Positions 18,641-26,508 of a stretch of DNA of 64,000 nucleotides are shown here, piece after piece (within the stretch, counting starts at the first letter, position 1; the number at the start of each line of letters is the position of its first letter). The notes beneath the pieces were generated by a model. That model saw nothing but the letters and a program-made list of their open reading frames with translations, made no database searches and was not told where the DNA came from. A program made the position numbers and the translations under genes. Source of the DNA: Escherichia ruysiae (lineage in GTDB: Bacteria > Pseudomonadota > Gammaproteobacteria > Enterobacterales > Enterobacteriaceae); contig NZ_JAVIWS010000001.1 in the NCBI RefSeq assembly GCF_031323975.1, positions 3,224,001 to 3,288,000 of the forward strand. Reading direction: 5' to 3'.

Positions 18641-20053
18641 TTATTCCATTGCCCGATACACGGCCTCGCCAATTTGCTTCAGTGCTTCGCGGTAGGTTTC
18701 GCTGAGCGGCAAAGCGCAGTTGATGCGCAGGCAATTACGGTATTTACCGGAAGCTGAGAAAATCGAGCCTGCCGCCACCTGGATTTTCATGCGGCACAAT
18801 TGCCGCGCGACGCAGACCATATCGACCTGTTCAGGCAATTCTATCCACAGTAAAAATCCACCTTTCGGGCGCGTAATACAGATTTCGCAGGGAAAATATT
18901 CCCGTATCCAGCAGGTATAAAGCGCCATATTGCGCTGATAATTCTGCCGCATCCGCCGGATATGGCGATGATAGTGACCTTCCTGCACAAACGTCGCCGC
19001 CGCCATTTGCGTGGACGGTACATTAAAGCTGCTGGTGGCGTATTTCATATGCAGCAGTTTATCGTGATATCGCCCCGGCGCGACCCAGCCCACGCGCAGG
19101 CCTGGCGCAATGCTTTTACTGAACGAACTGCACAGCAGCACCCGACCATCGATATCCCATGAATGAATAGTACGCGGGCGTGGATACTCCGTTGCCAGTT
19201 CGCCGTAGACATCATCTTCAAAAATCACAATATCATGACGCTGAGCGAGAGAGAGAACGGCTCGTTTGCGGGCGTCCGGCATAATAAATCCCAGCGGATT
19301 ATTGCAGTTTGGCACCAGAATGATGCCTTTAATCGGCCACTGTTCCAGCGCCAGTTCCAGAGCTTCAACGCTGATACCGGTTTCTGGATCGGTTGGGATT
19401 TCAATCACTTTCACGCCCATACCGCGCAGCATCTGCATTGAACCGTAATAACACGGGGATTCGACCGCGACGATATCGCCCGGTTTACACACCGCCATTA
19501 ACGCCAGCGACATCGAGTTATGGCAGCCGCTGGTGATGATAATGTCATCGGCGGTGACCACCGAGCCGCTGTCGAGCATCAGACGGGCAATCTGCTCGCG
19601 CAATACCTGCTGACCGGCTAATGAGTCATAACCGAGAACGGTTTGCAGATTATGCTGCACCACCCGGCTTAGCTCCCGCCAGAGCGGTTTCAGGCTGGGC
19701 GTTTCGACATCCGGCGTGCTTTTGCTTAACGGAACAATGGAACTGTCGCTATGCGCTTCCAGCATATCCAGCACCTGATCCCACTGGGTAATTTCCACCG
19801 GGCGCTGCACCGGACGCGTCATCGGCGGTACAGGCGGCTGGGCTTTACGTTGTGCGACAAAATAACCCGAACGCGGCTGCGGAGTGATGAGCTTCATCGT
19901 TTCCAGCGTCTGATACGCCTGCTGCACGGTGCTGATACTGACGCCGTGCTCCTGACTTAAGCTGCGCACCGACGGCAATTTCTCCCCGTGACGATACAGC
20001 CCTTGCTCAATCCGTTCGGCAAGCAGAGTCGCCAGATGTTGATAACGCGTCAT
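18641..20053 (-). CDS. yjiR: YjiR, MocR-type PLP-dependent regulator
   Basis: Regulator of the GntR/MocR family: an N-terminal winged helix-turn-helix (about residues 1-68, LPSVRSLSQEHGVSISTVQQ) joined to a class I aminotransferase-like domain (from about residue 105). The likely PLP-binding lysine is Lys313 in SSFSKSIAPGLR; NNPLGF and the Asp-Asp of FEDDVYGELA fit cofactor contacts. The product is 470 residues, as in K-12. Target and effector are not known to me. It is divergent from yjiS, and the 176-bp gap between them probably holds its own operator. Confidence 0.93.
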   Translation of the reverse strand: MTRYQHLATLLAERIEQGLYRHGEKLPSVRSLSQEHGVSISTVQQAYQTLETMKLITPQPRSGYFVAQRKAQPPVPPMTRPVQRPVEITQWDQVLDMLEAHSDSSIVPLSKSTPDVETPSLKPLWRELSRVVQHNLQTVLGYDSLAGQQVLREQIARLMLDSGSVVTADDIIITSGCHNSMSLALMAVCKPGDIVAVESPCYYGSMQMLRGMGVKVIEIPTDPETGISVEALELALEQWPIKGIILVPNCNNPLGFIMPDARKRAVLSLAQRHDIVIFEDDVYGELATEYPRPRTIHSWDIDGRVLLCSSFSKSIAPGLRVGWVAPGRYHDKLLHMKYATSSFNVPSTQMAAATFVQEGHYHRHIRRMRQNYQRNMALYTCWIREYFPCEICITRPKGGFLLWIELPEQVDMVCVARQLCRMKIQVAAGSIFSASGKYRNCLRINCALPLSETYREALKQIGEAVYRAME

Positions 20054-20229
20054 GCTGTATTCCTTATTTGGAGCATACAGAGAGAAAAACCGGTACAGAT
20101 GAGGCTAAAAAACCGGATGCAGATGCTGTTTTAACCTGTCTGTATGTTAAATAAAAGTAATATTTGCATCTGTATTGTGAACTGCCAGAAGGCGGATGAT
20201 TAAGCCTCTGAAAGATGAGGAGGCAGCAG

Positions 20230-20394
20230 ATGGAATTTCACGAAAACAGAGCCAAAGCGCCGTTTACTGGCTTCGTACAACTCTGGCAGGCAGTGAGAAG
20301 CTGGTGGCTGAAAAAACAGACCCGGCGGGTGTTACAGCAGATGAGTGATGAACGGTTGAGGGATATTGGGTTACGCAGGGAGGATGTGGAGTGA
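20230..20394 (+). CDS. yjiS: YjiS, DUF1127 small protein
   Basis: 54-residue protein starting MEFHENRAKAPF and ending with the DUF1127 signature (QMSDERLRDIGLRREDVE). The ATG at 20230 has GAGGAGG upstream at 5-10 bases. The C-terminal helix is well conserved with K-12 YjiS. The middle differs (SWWLKKQTRRVL here). DUF1127 proteins in other bacteria affect RNA turnover and stress or phosphate responses, but no role is established for this one. Confidence 0.9.
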   Translation: MEFHENRAKAPFTGFVQLWQAVRSWWLKKQTRRVLQQMSDERLRDIGLRREDVE

Positions 20395-20489
20395 GGGGCT
20401 GTTCGTCGCGGATAAACAGGATTTCTCTATAACCTTCACAAGGAAGTGTTTATTATTGTGAAATCATCGCTCCACGGAAAGACGTCAGA

Positions 20490-22583
20490 ATGAAAGCAAC
20501 AGAAGCCCGTTTACTCGATTTTTTAAAACGTTCGCAGCAGTTTGTTATTCCCATTTATCAACGCACCTATTCATGGACAGAGCAACAATGTCGGCAACTT
20601 TGGGACGACATCATTCGTGCCGGAAAGCGTGACGATATATCCGCGCATTTTATCGGTTCGGTTGTTTATATAGAGCAGGGGTTGTATCAGGTTTCCGGTA
20701 TTTCTCCGTTGCTGGTCATTGATGGTCAACAGCGGCTGACGACCGCAATGTTGCTGATTGAGGCTTTATCGCGCCATCTTGGCGAAGAAGAAGTTTTTGA
20801 TGGCTTTTCGGCAATGAAATTGCGTAATTATTATTTACTCAATCCTTATGAGTCCGGTGAGAAAGGATTTAAATTACTGCTGACCGAGACCGATAAAGAC
20901 AGTTTGCTGGCGTTAATAAAACAAAGACCAATGCCAGAAAACTATTCCCATCGAATAATGGAAAATTTTAGTTTCTTTGATGAGCAAATTACCAAAATCG
21001 GTGATGACTTGATCCCCTTATGTCGTGGGTTAGCAAAGTTATTAATTGTTGATGTGGCGCTTAATCGTGGTCAGGATAATCCGCAACTGATTTTTGAAAG
21101 TATGAACTCCACCGGTAAGGCGTTAAGTCAGGCCGATCTGGTGCGCAATTTTATTCTGATGGGCCTCGAACCAGAGCATCAAACACGGTTGTATGAAGAT
21201 CACTGGCGTCCAATGGAAATCGCTTTTGGTCAGCAAGGTTACAGCGAATATTTTGACAGTTTTATGCGTCATTATCTGACGGTAAAAACGGGGGAGATCC
21301 CTCGGACAGATGAAGTCTATGAGGCATTTAAACTACATGCCCGCAGCCAGAGTGTTGCTGAAAAAGGCGTAGATCGGCTGGTTGAAGATATACACATCTA
21401 CGCGGAGTATTACTGTGCAATGGCATTGGGTAAGGAAAGTGACAAATCGCTTGCCACGGCTTTTCAGGATTTGCGCGAGTTAAAGGTCGATGTGGCATAT
21501 CCTTTCTTACTGGCGCTTTATCATGACTATAAAAATGGCGTTTTGTCTCACGAAGATTTCCTGAGCATAATTCGTTTAATTGAATCTTATGTTTTCCGCC
21601 GTGCAGTGTGTGCAATTCCGACGAATTCTTTGAACAAGACGTTTGCCACTTTTTATAAGATCATTAATAAAGAAAATTATCTGGAAAGCATTCAGGTGCA
21701 TTTTATGAACCTGCCTTCGTATCGTCGTTTCCCCAACGATGATGAATTTAAACGGGAATTAAAAGTTCGCGATCTCTATAACTTCCGCAGTCGCAGCTAC
21801 TGGTTACGACGACTGGAAAACGATAAACGCAGAGAGCGCGTGGAAGAGTTTACGATTGAACACATTATGCCGCAGAACGAAAATCTGTCGGCTAAATGGC
21901 GCGAAGAGCTGGGAAGCGACTGGCAGCGTATTCATAAAGAATTGTTGCATACGTTGGGGAATCTCACTTTAACACGCTATAACTCCCGCTACAGTGACAG
22001 ACCTTTCGCGGAAAAACGCGATATTGAAGACGGCTTTAAGCATAGCCCGCTCTATTTGAATATCGGTCTTGGACAGTGCGAAAAATGGGATGAAGCCGCC
22101 ATTCGCACCCGTGCCGATCGTCTGGCCGATCTCGCGGTTCAGGTCTGGCAAGCGCCTTCTCTTCCTGAAGAGGTTTTAGCTGTTTATCGGGGGCAGCCGG
22201 AGAACAAAACCAGTTACAGCCTGAATGATTTTCCTTTCCTTGCTGATGGTTCGCATAGCTGGGTGTTATTCGATCATCTTCGCGATGAAGTTATGCGCCT
22301 GGACGCAGGGATCACACAGGAAGTTTTAAAGCTGTATATTGCGTTTAAAGCTGAAACGAATTTTGTTGATGTTGTGCCGCAAAAAAGCCGACTGCGGTTG
22401 TCGCTTAATATGCAGTTTCATGAACTGGTCGATCCGAAAGGTATTGCCAAAGATGTGACAAATGTTGGGCGCTGGGGCAATGGTGATGTGGAAATTGGTT
22501 TCAGCGACCTCGCACAACTTCCTTACATTATGGGATTAATTCGTCAGGCATTTGAAAAACAGATGGAGAGTGCGTTGGTATAA
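20490..22583 (+). CDS. GmrSD-like (DUF262-DUF1524) type IV restriction-type protein
   Basis: Single-chain protein of 697 residues with the GmrSD/BrxU architecture. The N-terminal DUF262 domain has IPIYQRTYSW (about 20-29) and the NTPase-type DGQQRLTT motif (78-85). A central-to-late DUF1524 domain has the HNH-nuclease-like motif IEHIMPQ (His458) and LGNLTLT about 30 residues on. The C-terminal 120 residues (from about 575; LKLYIAFK, NVGRWGNGDVEI) look like DUF5655. GmrSD-type enzymes cut phage DNA carrying modified, often glucosylated, cytosine; that role is inferred here. It lies between yjiS and symE, where K-12 carries yjiT, yjiV and mcrCB, and converges on symE. No damage is visible. Confidence 0.85.
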   Translation: MKATEARLLDFLKRSQQFVIPIYQRTYSWTEQQCRQLWDDIIRAGKRDDISAHFIGSVVYIEQGLYQVSGISPLLVIDGQQRLTTAMLLIEALSRHLGEEEVFDGFSAMKLRNYYLLNPYESGEKGFKLLLTETDKDSLLALIKQRPMPENYSHRIMENFSFFDEQITKIGDDLIPLCRGLAKLLIVDVALNRGQDNPQLIFESMNSTGKALSQADLVRNFILMGLEPEHQTRLYEDHWRPMEIAFGQQGYSEYFDSFMRHYLTVKTGEIPRTDEVYEAFKLHARSQSVAEKGVDRLVEDIHIYAEYYCAMALGKESDKSLATAFQDLRELKVDVAYPFLLALYHDYKNGVLSHEDFLSIIRLIESYVFRRAVCAIPTNSLNKTFATFYKIINKENYLESIQVHFMNLPSYRRFPNDDEFKRELKVRDLYNFRSRSYWLRRLENDKRRERVEEFTIEHIMPQNENLSAKWREELGSDWQRIHKELLHTLGNLTLTRYNSRYSDRPFAEKRDIEDGFKHSPLYLNIGLGQCEKWDEAAIRTRADRLADLAVQVWQAPSLPEEVLAVYRGQPENKTSYSLNDFPFLADGSHSWVLFDHLRDEVMRLDAGITQEVLKLYIAFKAETNFVDVVPQKSRLRLSLNMQFHELVDPKGIAKDVTNVGRWGNGDVEIGFSDLAQLPYIMGLIRQAFEKQMESALV

Positions 22584-22596
22584 CGCGGCGAATAAT

Positions 22597-22622
22597 ACCC
22601 GGTAGCACTGGCGCTACCGGGT
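22597..22622. terminator. Hairpin between the GmrSD-like gene and symE
   Basis: ACCCGGTAGC and GCTACCGGGT form a perfect 10-bp stem with a 6-base loop. It lies 14 bases after the upstream gene and 8 bases from the symE stop. It can serve both converging genes; no strong T-run follows. Confidence 0.6.
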
Positions 22623-22629
22623 CAATCTA

Positions 22630-22971
22630 TCAGGCGACTTTCTGTTTACCCGCAATCACCCCAATAAAATCCTGCACCTGCTTTTGTTTACGCGCCGACA
22701 GCTTGCACACCTGGCGCAGCGACTGCATCAGTTCGCTCTCTTCGGCTGCGGGTGGTTGGGCGGTGAGGACAATACAGCCTTCCATCACTTTGACATCTAC
22801 CGCCGTGCCAGTGGCAAAACCGGCGGCTTCCAGCCACTGACCTTTCAGGGTGATGGCGGGAATACGGCTGTAATCCGGGTAGCGACTCGCATAACTCACG
22901 GTTAATTGACGGTTATTTGCCGGGGAGACTTCTGCTTCGAACGGTTGTGCAATAGAATGCGTGTCAGTCAT
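22630..22971 (-). CDS. symE: SymE, SOS-induced toxin-like protein
   Basis: 113 residues, the K-12 length. SymE is a type I toxin of the SOS response. It has an AbrB-like swapped-hairpin fold (about residues 30-75, [19 protein letters not shown] and [14 protein letters not shown]); it was first described as an RNA-cleaving toxin and later work reports nucleoid condensation. The sequence is nearly identical to K-12. In K-12 it lies next to hsdS and mcrB, as if tied to restriction. Here it keeps its place beside hsdS, although mcrBC is gone. A DNA-damage-responsive promoter is expected in the 220-bp gap to hsdS; I could not place a LexA box with certainty. Confidence 0.95.
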   Translation of the reverse strand: MTDTHSIAQPFEAEVSPANNRQLTVSYASRYPDYSRIPAITLKGQWLEAAGFATGTAVDVKVMEGCIVLTAQPPAAEESELMQSLRQVCKLSARKQKQVQDFIGVIAGKQKVA

Positions 22972-23043
22972 AACTGCTATTCCCTATAAATAGTGATTGT
23001 GATGAGCGGTGCGGGTGTGTTGGCGCACATCCGCACCGCGCTA
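22967..23043 (+). ncRNA. symR: SymR, antisense RNA to symE
   Basis: In K-12, SymR is a 77-nt RNA transcribed opposite the 5' end of symE that blocks its translation. Here the same position, from the symE start codon outwards, ends in a strong hairpin (GCGGTGCGGGTGTG pairing with CACATCCGCACCGC, about 23013-23041), which fits the RNA's 3' end. The start is set by analogy with K-12 spacing; the exact 5' end is not visible from the sequence. Confidence 0.65.
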
Positions 23044-23145
23044 AATACCTGTATATATCATCAGTAAATATGGGGAAAGTCCAGCTAAAAATTAATGAAA
23101 ATAAGATGAAAATTAGCGTGAAATATAATTTTTGATGATGTGAAT

Positions 23146-23167
23146 AAAGCGGCTATTTAGCCGCTTT
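23146..23167. terminator. Terminator downstream of hsdS
   Basis: AAAGCGGCT and AGCCGCTTT form a 9-bp stem with a 4-base loop. ATTGATTTTTT follows on the plus strand. The hairpin is 25 bases beyond the hsdS stop on the minus strand. Confidence 0.65.
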
Positions 23168-23191
23168 ATTGATTTTTTGATGGCGAGAAAA

Positions 23192-24973
23192 TTAGTTTAT
23201 CGCCGCGTCAGTGAGTGCGTCTGCAAGGTGCAGTTGGGTTTGTTGGGCAGATTGAATTTGACTCTTTAGAGTTATAAAATAATCCATCATTTCATTTATT
23301 TTATCTGTTATTTTTAATTGTTCATGTGTAGTCGGGATAGCTATAGGTGCCATTTTTAAAATATCTTGTGAAATATTCATCTGACTTTCTGCCATGCCAG
23401 ATTTGGAGTTTTCAAGATATGTTGAAGTAAACCCATAGTTTAGACATAAGGAAATGTATTTCTCGGAGATATCCTCTGATATCAAATGAAATCTGATTAT
23501 TTTATCTGAAATCATTAAATTTTCTCTTGTTTTTTCAACAAGGCATGAAATACCAACCCGATTTTTAGGACCAGCTCTTGTTATAAGAATATCTCCTGCT
23601 TTTACTTCTAGTTGTGGCCTTGGGGCTTTATTTTTAGGGAGCGCCTTGTTTTCGTACTCTCTATATTCAAGAGATTGAACTGCGGTCGTTTTTAACACCC
23701 CCCATTCTCCTGGAGCGGCTGGTTCAGAAGAACATGCAGGACTCCACCCAGCATCAATGGAATCAATAAGCTCTCCGAGCCTGCACCATTCCCATCCATT
23801 AGGCAGTTCAAACGGTTTTTCCTCATCGCTAATTGGCGGCAACGGTTTTTGTTTTTTTATTTTCCCTTCTTTCACCAATTGAGCTTTTGCCTGCGCAATA
23901 CGTTTGAGCAGTTCAGAGGCAGGTTCGTCATTCGGATCCTGCGGCACAAGTTTACCCATTACGGCCAGTTGCAGAATGGTCTGTTTTAACGCATCCACGC
24001 TGGCTTCGGTGGTAAATAGTGTGTCGAAATACTCGCTAATACGCGCCCAGTTTTCAGCCAGTTCCTCGGCGTTTTGGCTGTCTGTAAGTGTTCCCAACAG
24101 GGTTTCAACCAGTTGCTGATGTGCGTCCAGACTGGTCAGGGATTGCTGTTCCAGTTGGTCGCAGAGGGACATTAACTGAGTAAACCTAATAATAATGCGC
24201 TCTTGTTCTTGCAATGGAGGGAAGGGAATAGGATTATTTTCAAAAAAAAGCCTTGGAACACGTTTCTGACCTGCAGAACCAGTCATTTGTGATTCACCAG
24301 ACTTAAGGAAATTAGGTGATTTAAAGTTTAAAAGAAGATATTTTCGATTAATTATATCGCTAAAAGGGCGTGCAACATGTAATTCGGTTGTTCCAACACC
24401 AATGCCGTTTTTTAAGCAAGAAAAAATAGCTGCTTTACTATTTTCAAAGCAAGGTGTTATTTTTGCAATAGCGATATCACCATTAGCAAAGTGTGTATAA
24501 CCTTTTTTAACATCTTTCCATTTTTTTATTTCAAATTCATGCGTGCCATCAAATTTAGTAGATATGAGTGGCATTGGAATAAATGATATTTCTTGCTCAT
24601 CATCACTGACATCAATTTTAGGATTTATTTCCGCAATTCTAGTTAGCGTTGTCCACTCCCATCCCTCCGGCAATTCAAACGGCTTCTCTTCCTCGCTAAT
24701 TTCTGGCAGTGGTTTTTGCTTTTTAATTTTGCCCTGTTTCACCAGCTCGGCCTTTTCCGCCGCAATACGCTTCAACAGCTCCGACGCCGGTTCGTCATTC
24801 GGATCTTGCGGCACTAGTTTACCGCGCACAGCCAGTTCCAGAATTAGCTCACGCAATTTCTTAATGCCATACAAATCAATTTTACCGGAACTGCCGCGCC
24901 CGGCGGTGGAACGGGTTTGCAACGCCGAGGTCCAGGTTTCCATATGATCAACGATCAGCTTTTCCACACTCAT
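23192..24973 (-). CDS. hsdS: HsdS, specificity subunit of a type IB (EcoAI-like) restriction-modification system
   Basis: Specificity subunit that chooses the target site for both methylation and restriction. At 593 residues it is much longer than EcoKI HsdS (464) and close to EcoAI HsdS, so this is the type IB family. Two conserved blocks (about residues 38-108 and 330-405) repeat nearly word for word, including KLVPQDPNDEPASELLKRI and KPLPxIS-EEKPFELP-GWEW. Each is followed by a variable target-recognition domain (about 108-280 and 405-570). The variable parts are visibly more AT-rich than the conserved ones, a sign of exchange. The ATG overlaps the hsdM TGA by one base. The recognised sequence cannot be read from the protein by eye. 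Confidence 0.93.
   Translation of the reverse strand: MSVEKLIVDHMETWTSALQTRSTAGRGSSGKIDLYGIKKLRELILELAVRGKLVPQDPNDEPASELLKRIAAEKAELVKQGKIKKQKPLPEISEEEKPFELPEGWEWTTLTRIAEINPKIDVSDDEQEISFIPMPLISTKFDGTHEFEIKKWKDVKKGYTHFANGDIAIAKITPCFENSKAAIFSCLKNGIGVGTTELHVARPFSDIINRKYLLLNFKSPNFLKSGESQMTGSAGQKRVPRLFFENNPIPFPPLQEQERIIIRFTQLMSLCDQLEQQSLTSLDAHQQLVETLLGTLTDSQNAEELAENWARISEYFDTLFTTEASVDALKQTILQLAVMGKLVPQDPNDEPASELLKRIAQAKAQLVKEGKIKKQKPLPPISDEEKPFELPNGWEWCRLGELIDSIDAGWSPACSSEPAAPGEWGVLKTTAVQSLEYREYENKALPKNKAPRPQLEVKAGDILITRAGPKNRVGISCLVEKTRENLMISDKIIRFHLISEDISEKYISLCLNYGFTSTYLENSKSGMAESQMNISQDILKMAPIAIPTTHEQLKITDKINEMMDYFITLKSQIQSAQQTQLHLADALTDAAIN
23775..24860 (-). repeat. Direct repeat pair inside hsdS (conserved regions)
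   Basis: Two stretches of roughly 180 bp, near 23775-23965 and 24650-24830, repeat with few differences; for example GGTTCGTCATTCGGATC at 23924 recurs at about 24790. They encode the two conserved regions of HsdS, about 865 bp apart. They could pair with each other or with another hsdS allele and so swap a recognition domain. Confidence 0.8.
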
Positions 24974-26442
24974 CAGTGAACCTCCTTGCCAGACAGCGCA
25001 GCGCCAAGAATATCGCGAAGTTGATTACGCAGCGTCTGGATCTCCGCCTGCTGTTTTGCATACTGCACTAACAGTTCATCCGGATCATGGCTGACGGTTT
25101 CCGCCTGATGTGGGTTTTTAATATCCAGATTGAAGTTACGCGCAATGACATCATCAATGCTGACTTTCCAAGCCTGCTCATTCTCGACGCGGCTGGCAAA
25201 ACCATCAGCCTCGTTGCCCCACCAGTCGATCTCCGCCTGAAACTCTTCAAACTTCATCGGCTTGGTTTTGCTGTAGTTTTTCACGCCCGCCGGATACGGA
25301 TGTTCATAGAACCAAATCTCTTTGGTTGGTTGACCTTTGGTAAAGAACAACAGGTTGGTTTTAATGCCGGTATAGGGATTAAACACACCATTCGGTAAAC
25401 GCACGATGGTATGCAGGTTGCACTCTTCGGTAAGTAGCTTTTTGATTTTGGTTTTAACGCCTTCGCCAAATAGCGTGCCATCCGGCAATACCACCGCCGC
25501 ACGACCGTTTTTCGCCAGTACTTCCACAATCAGTTGCAGGAACAGATCCGCCGTTTCGCGGGTTTGCATCTCTGCCGGAAAGTTCTTCTCAATACCGTCT
25601 TCTTCCGTGCCACCAAACGGCGGGTTGGTAACAATGACATCCAGTTGCTCATCCCAGGAGGAAAGCGGTTTGTTCAGGGTGTTGTCGTGACGAATTTGTA
25701 CCGGTACTTCAATGCCGTGCAGCAGCATATTGGTGGTCGCCAGCAGGTGCGGAAGCTGTTTTTTCTCAACACCGTGGATCTGTTGTTGCAGCGTCTGATG
25801 ATCGGCGACGCTCTTCACGTATTTGTTCTTTACATGATCGAACGCGCAGGCAAGAAAACCACCCGTACCGCAGGCCGGGTCCATAATGGATTCGCCGAGT
25901 TTCGGATCAATGCGATCCACCATAAAGCGAGTGACGGCGCGTGGAGTATAGAATTCGCCAGCATTGCCCGCAGATTGCAGATCTTTAAGGATCTGTTCGT
26001 AAATATCACCAAACAGATGGCGTTCGCTGGCGCTGGTAAAGTCAATTTCGTTCAGCTTGTTGATCACCTGACGCAGTAGCGTACCGTTTTTCATATAGTT
26101 ATAGGCATCGCTGAACGCCTGCTTCACCACGTAGCCGCGTGGGTTTTTATCGATAGGCGCAGTGAGGTTTTTCAACGCCGGGAACAGATCATCATTAACG
26201 AATTCCAGCAGAGAATCACCGGTAATGCCCTGCGCGTTTGCGGCCCAACTGCGCCACAAATAACGCTGGGGGATCGGATATTGATAGTTATCCTGCTCCA
26301 GTTCCAGCGCCTCTTCCTGGGCATCGAAGATTTTCAAAAACAGCAGCCAGGAGAGCTGACCGAGACGCTGCGCATCGCCGTCCACACCGGCATCTTTGCG
26401 CATAATATCTTGTAATGATTTGATTACTGAACTGATAGACAT
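24973..26442 (-). CDS. hsdM: HsdM, N6-adenine methyltransferase subunit (type IB)
   Basis: Modification subunit that methylates adenine at the system's target sites and is needed for restriction too. The start MSISSVIKSLQDIM at 26442 gives 489 residues, the length of EcoAI HsdM; a longer frame begins 18 codons earlier. AdoMet-binding motif I is DPACGTGGF (188-196) and catalytic motif IV is NPPF (273-276). The N-terminal helical domain and the C-terminal coiled end (AKQQAEIQTLRNQL) that contacts HsdS are complete. Gene order R-M-S and near identity to my memory of EcoAI place it in family IB. hsdR ends 66 bp upstream. Confidence 0.95.
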   Translation of the reverse strand: MSISSVIKSLQDIMRKDAGVDGDAQRLGQLSWLLFLKIFDAQEEALELEQDNYQYPIPQRYLWRSWAANAQGITGDSLLEFVNDDLFPALKNLTAPIDKNPRGYVVKQAFSDAYNYMKNGTLLRQVINKLNEIDFTSASERHLFGDIYEQILKDLQSAGNAGEFYTPRAVTRFMVDRIDPKLGESIMDPACGTGGFLACAFDHVKNKYVKSVADHQTLQQQIHGVEKKQLPHLLATTNMLLHGIEVPVQIRHDNTLNKPLSSWDEQLDVIVTNPPFGGTEEDGIEKNFPAEMQTRETADLFLQLIVEVLAKNGRAAVVLPDGTLFGEGVKTKIKKLLTEECNLHTIVRLPNGVFNPYTGIKTNLLFFTKGQPTKEIWFYEHPYPAGVKNYSKTKPMKFEEFQAEIDWWGNEADGFASRVENEQAWKVSIDDVIARNFNLDIKNPHQAETVSHDPDELLVQYAKQQAEIQTLRNQLRDILGAALSGKEVH

Positions 26443-26508
26443 GTTGTATTCCATGAAAAACAAGGCCTTCTGCAACATGATGGTTGCAGAAGGCACAAAA
26501 GAGAGTTG

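Noticed and set aside
23775..24860. Long direct repeats as a possible mobile element or assembly duplication
   Set aside because: They are in frame and encode the two conserved regions expected in any HsdS of this family.
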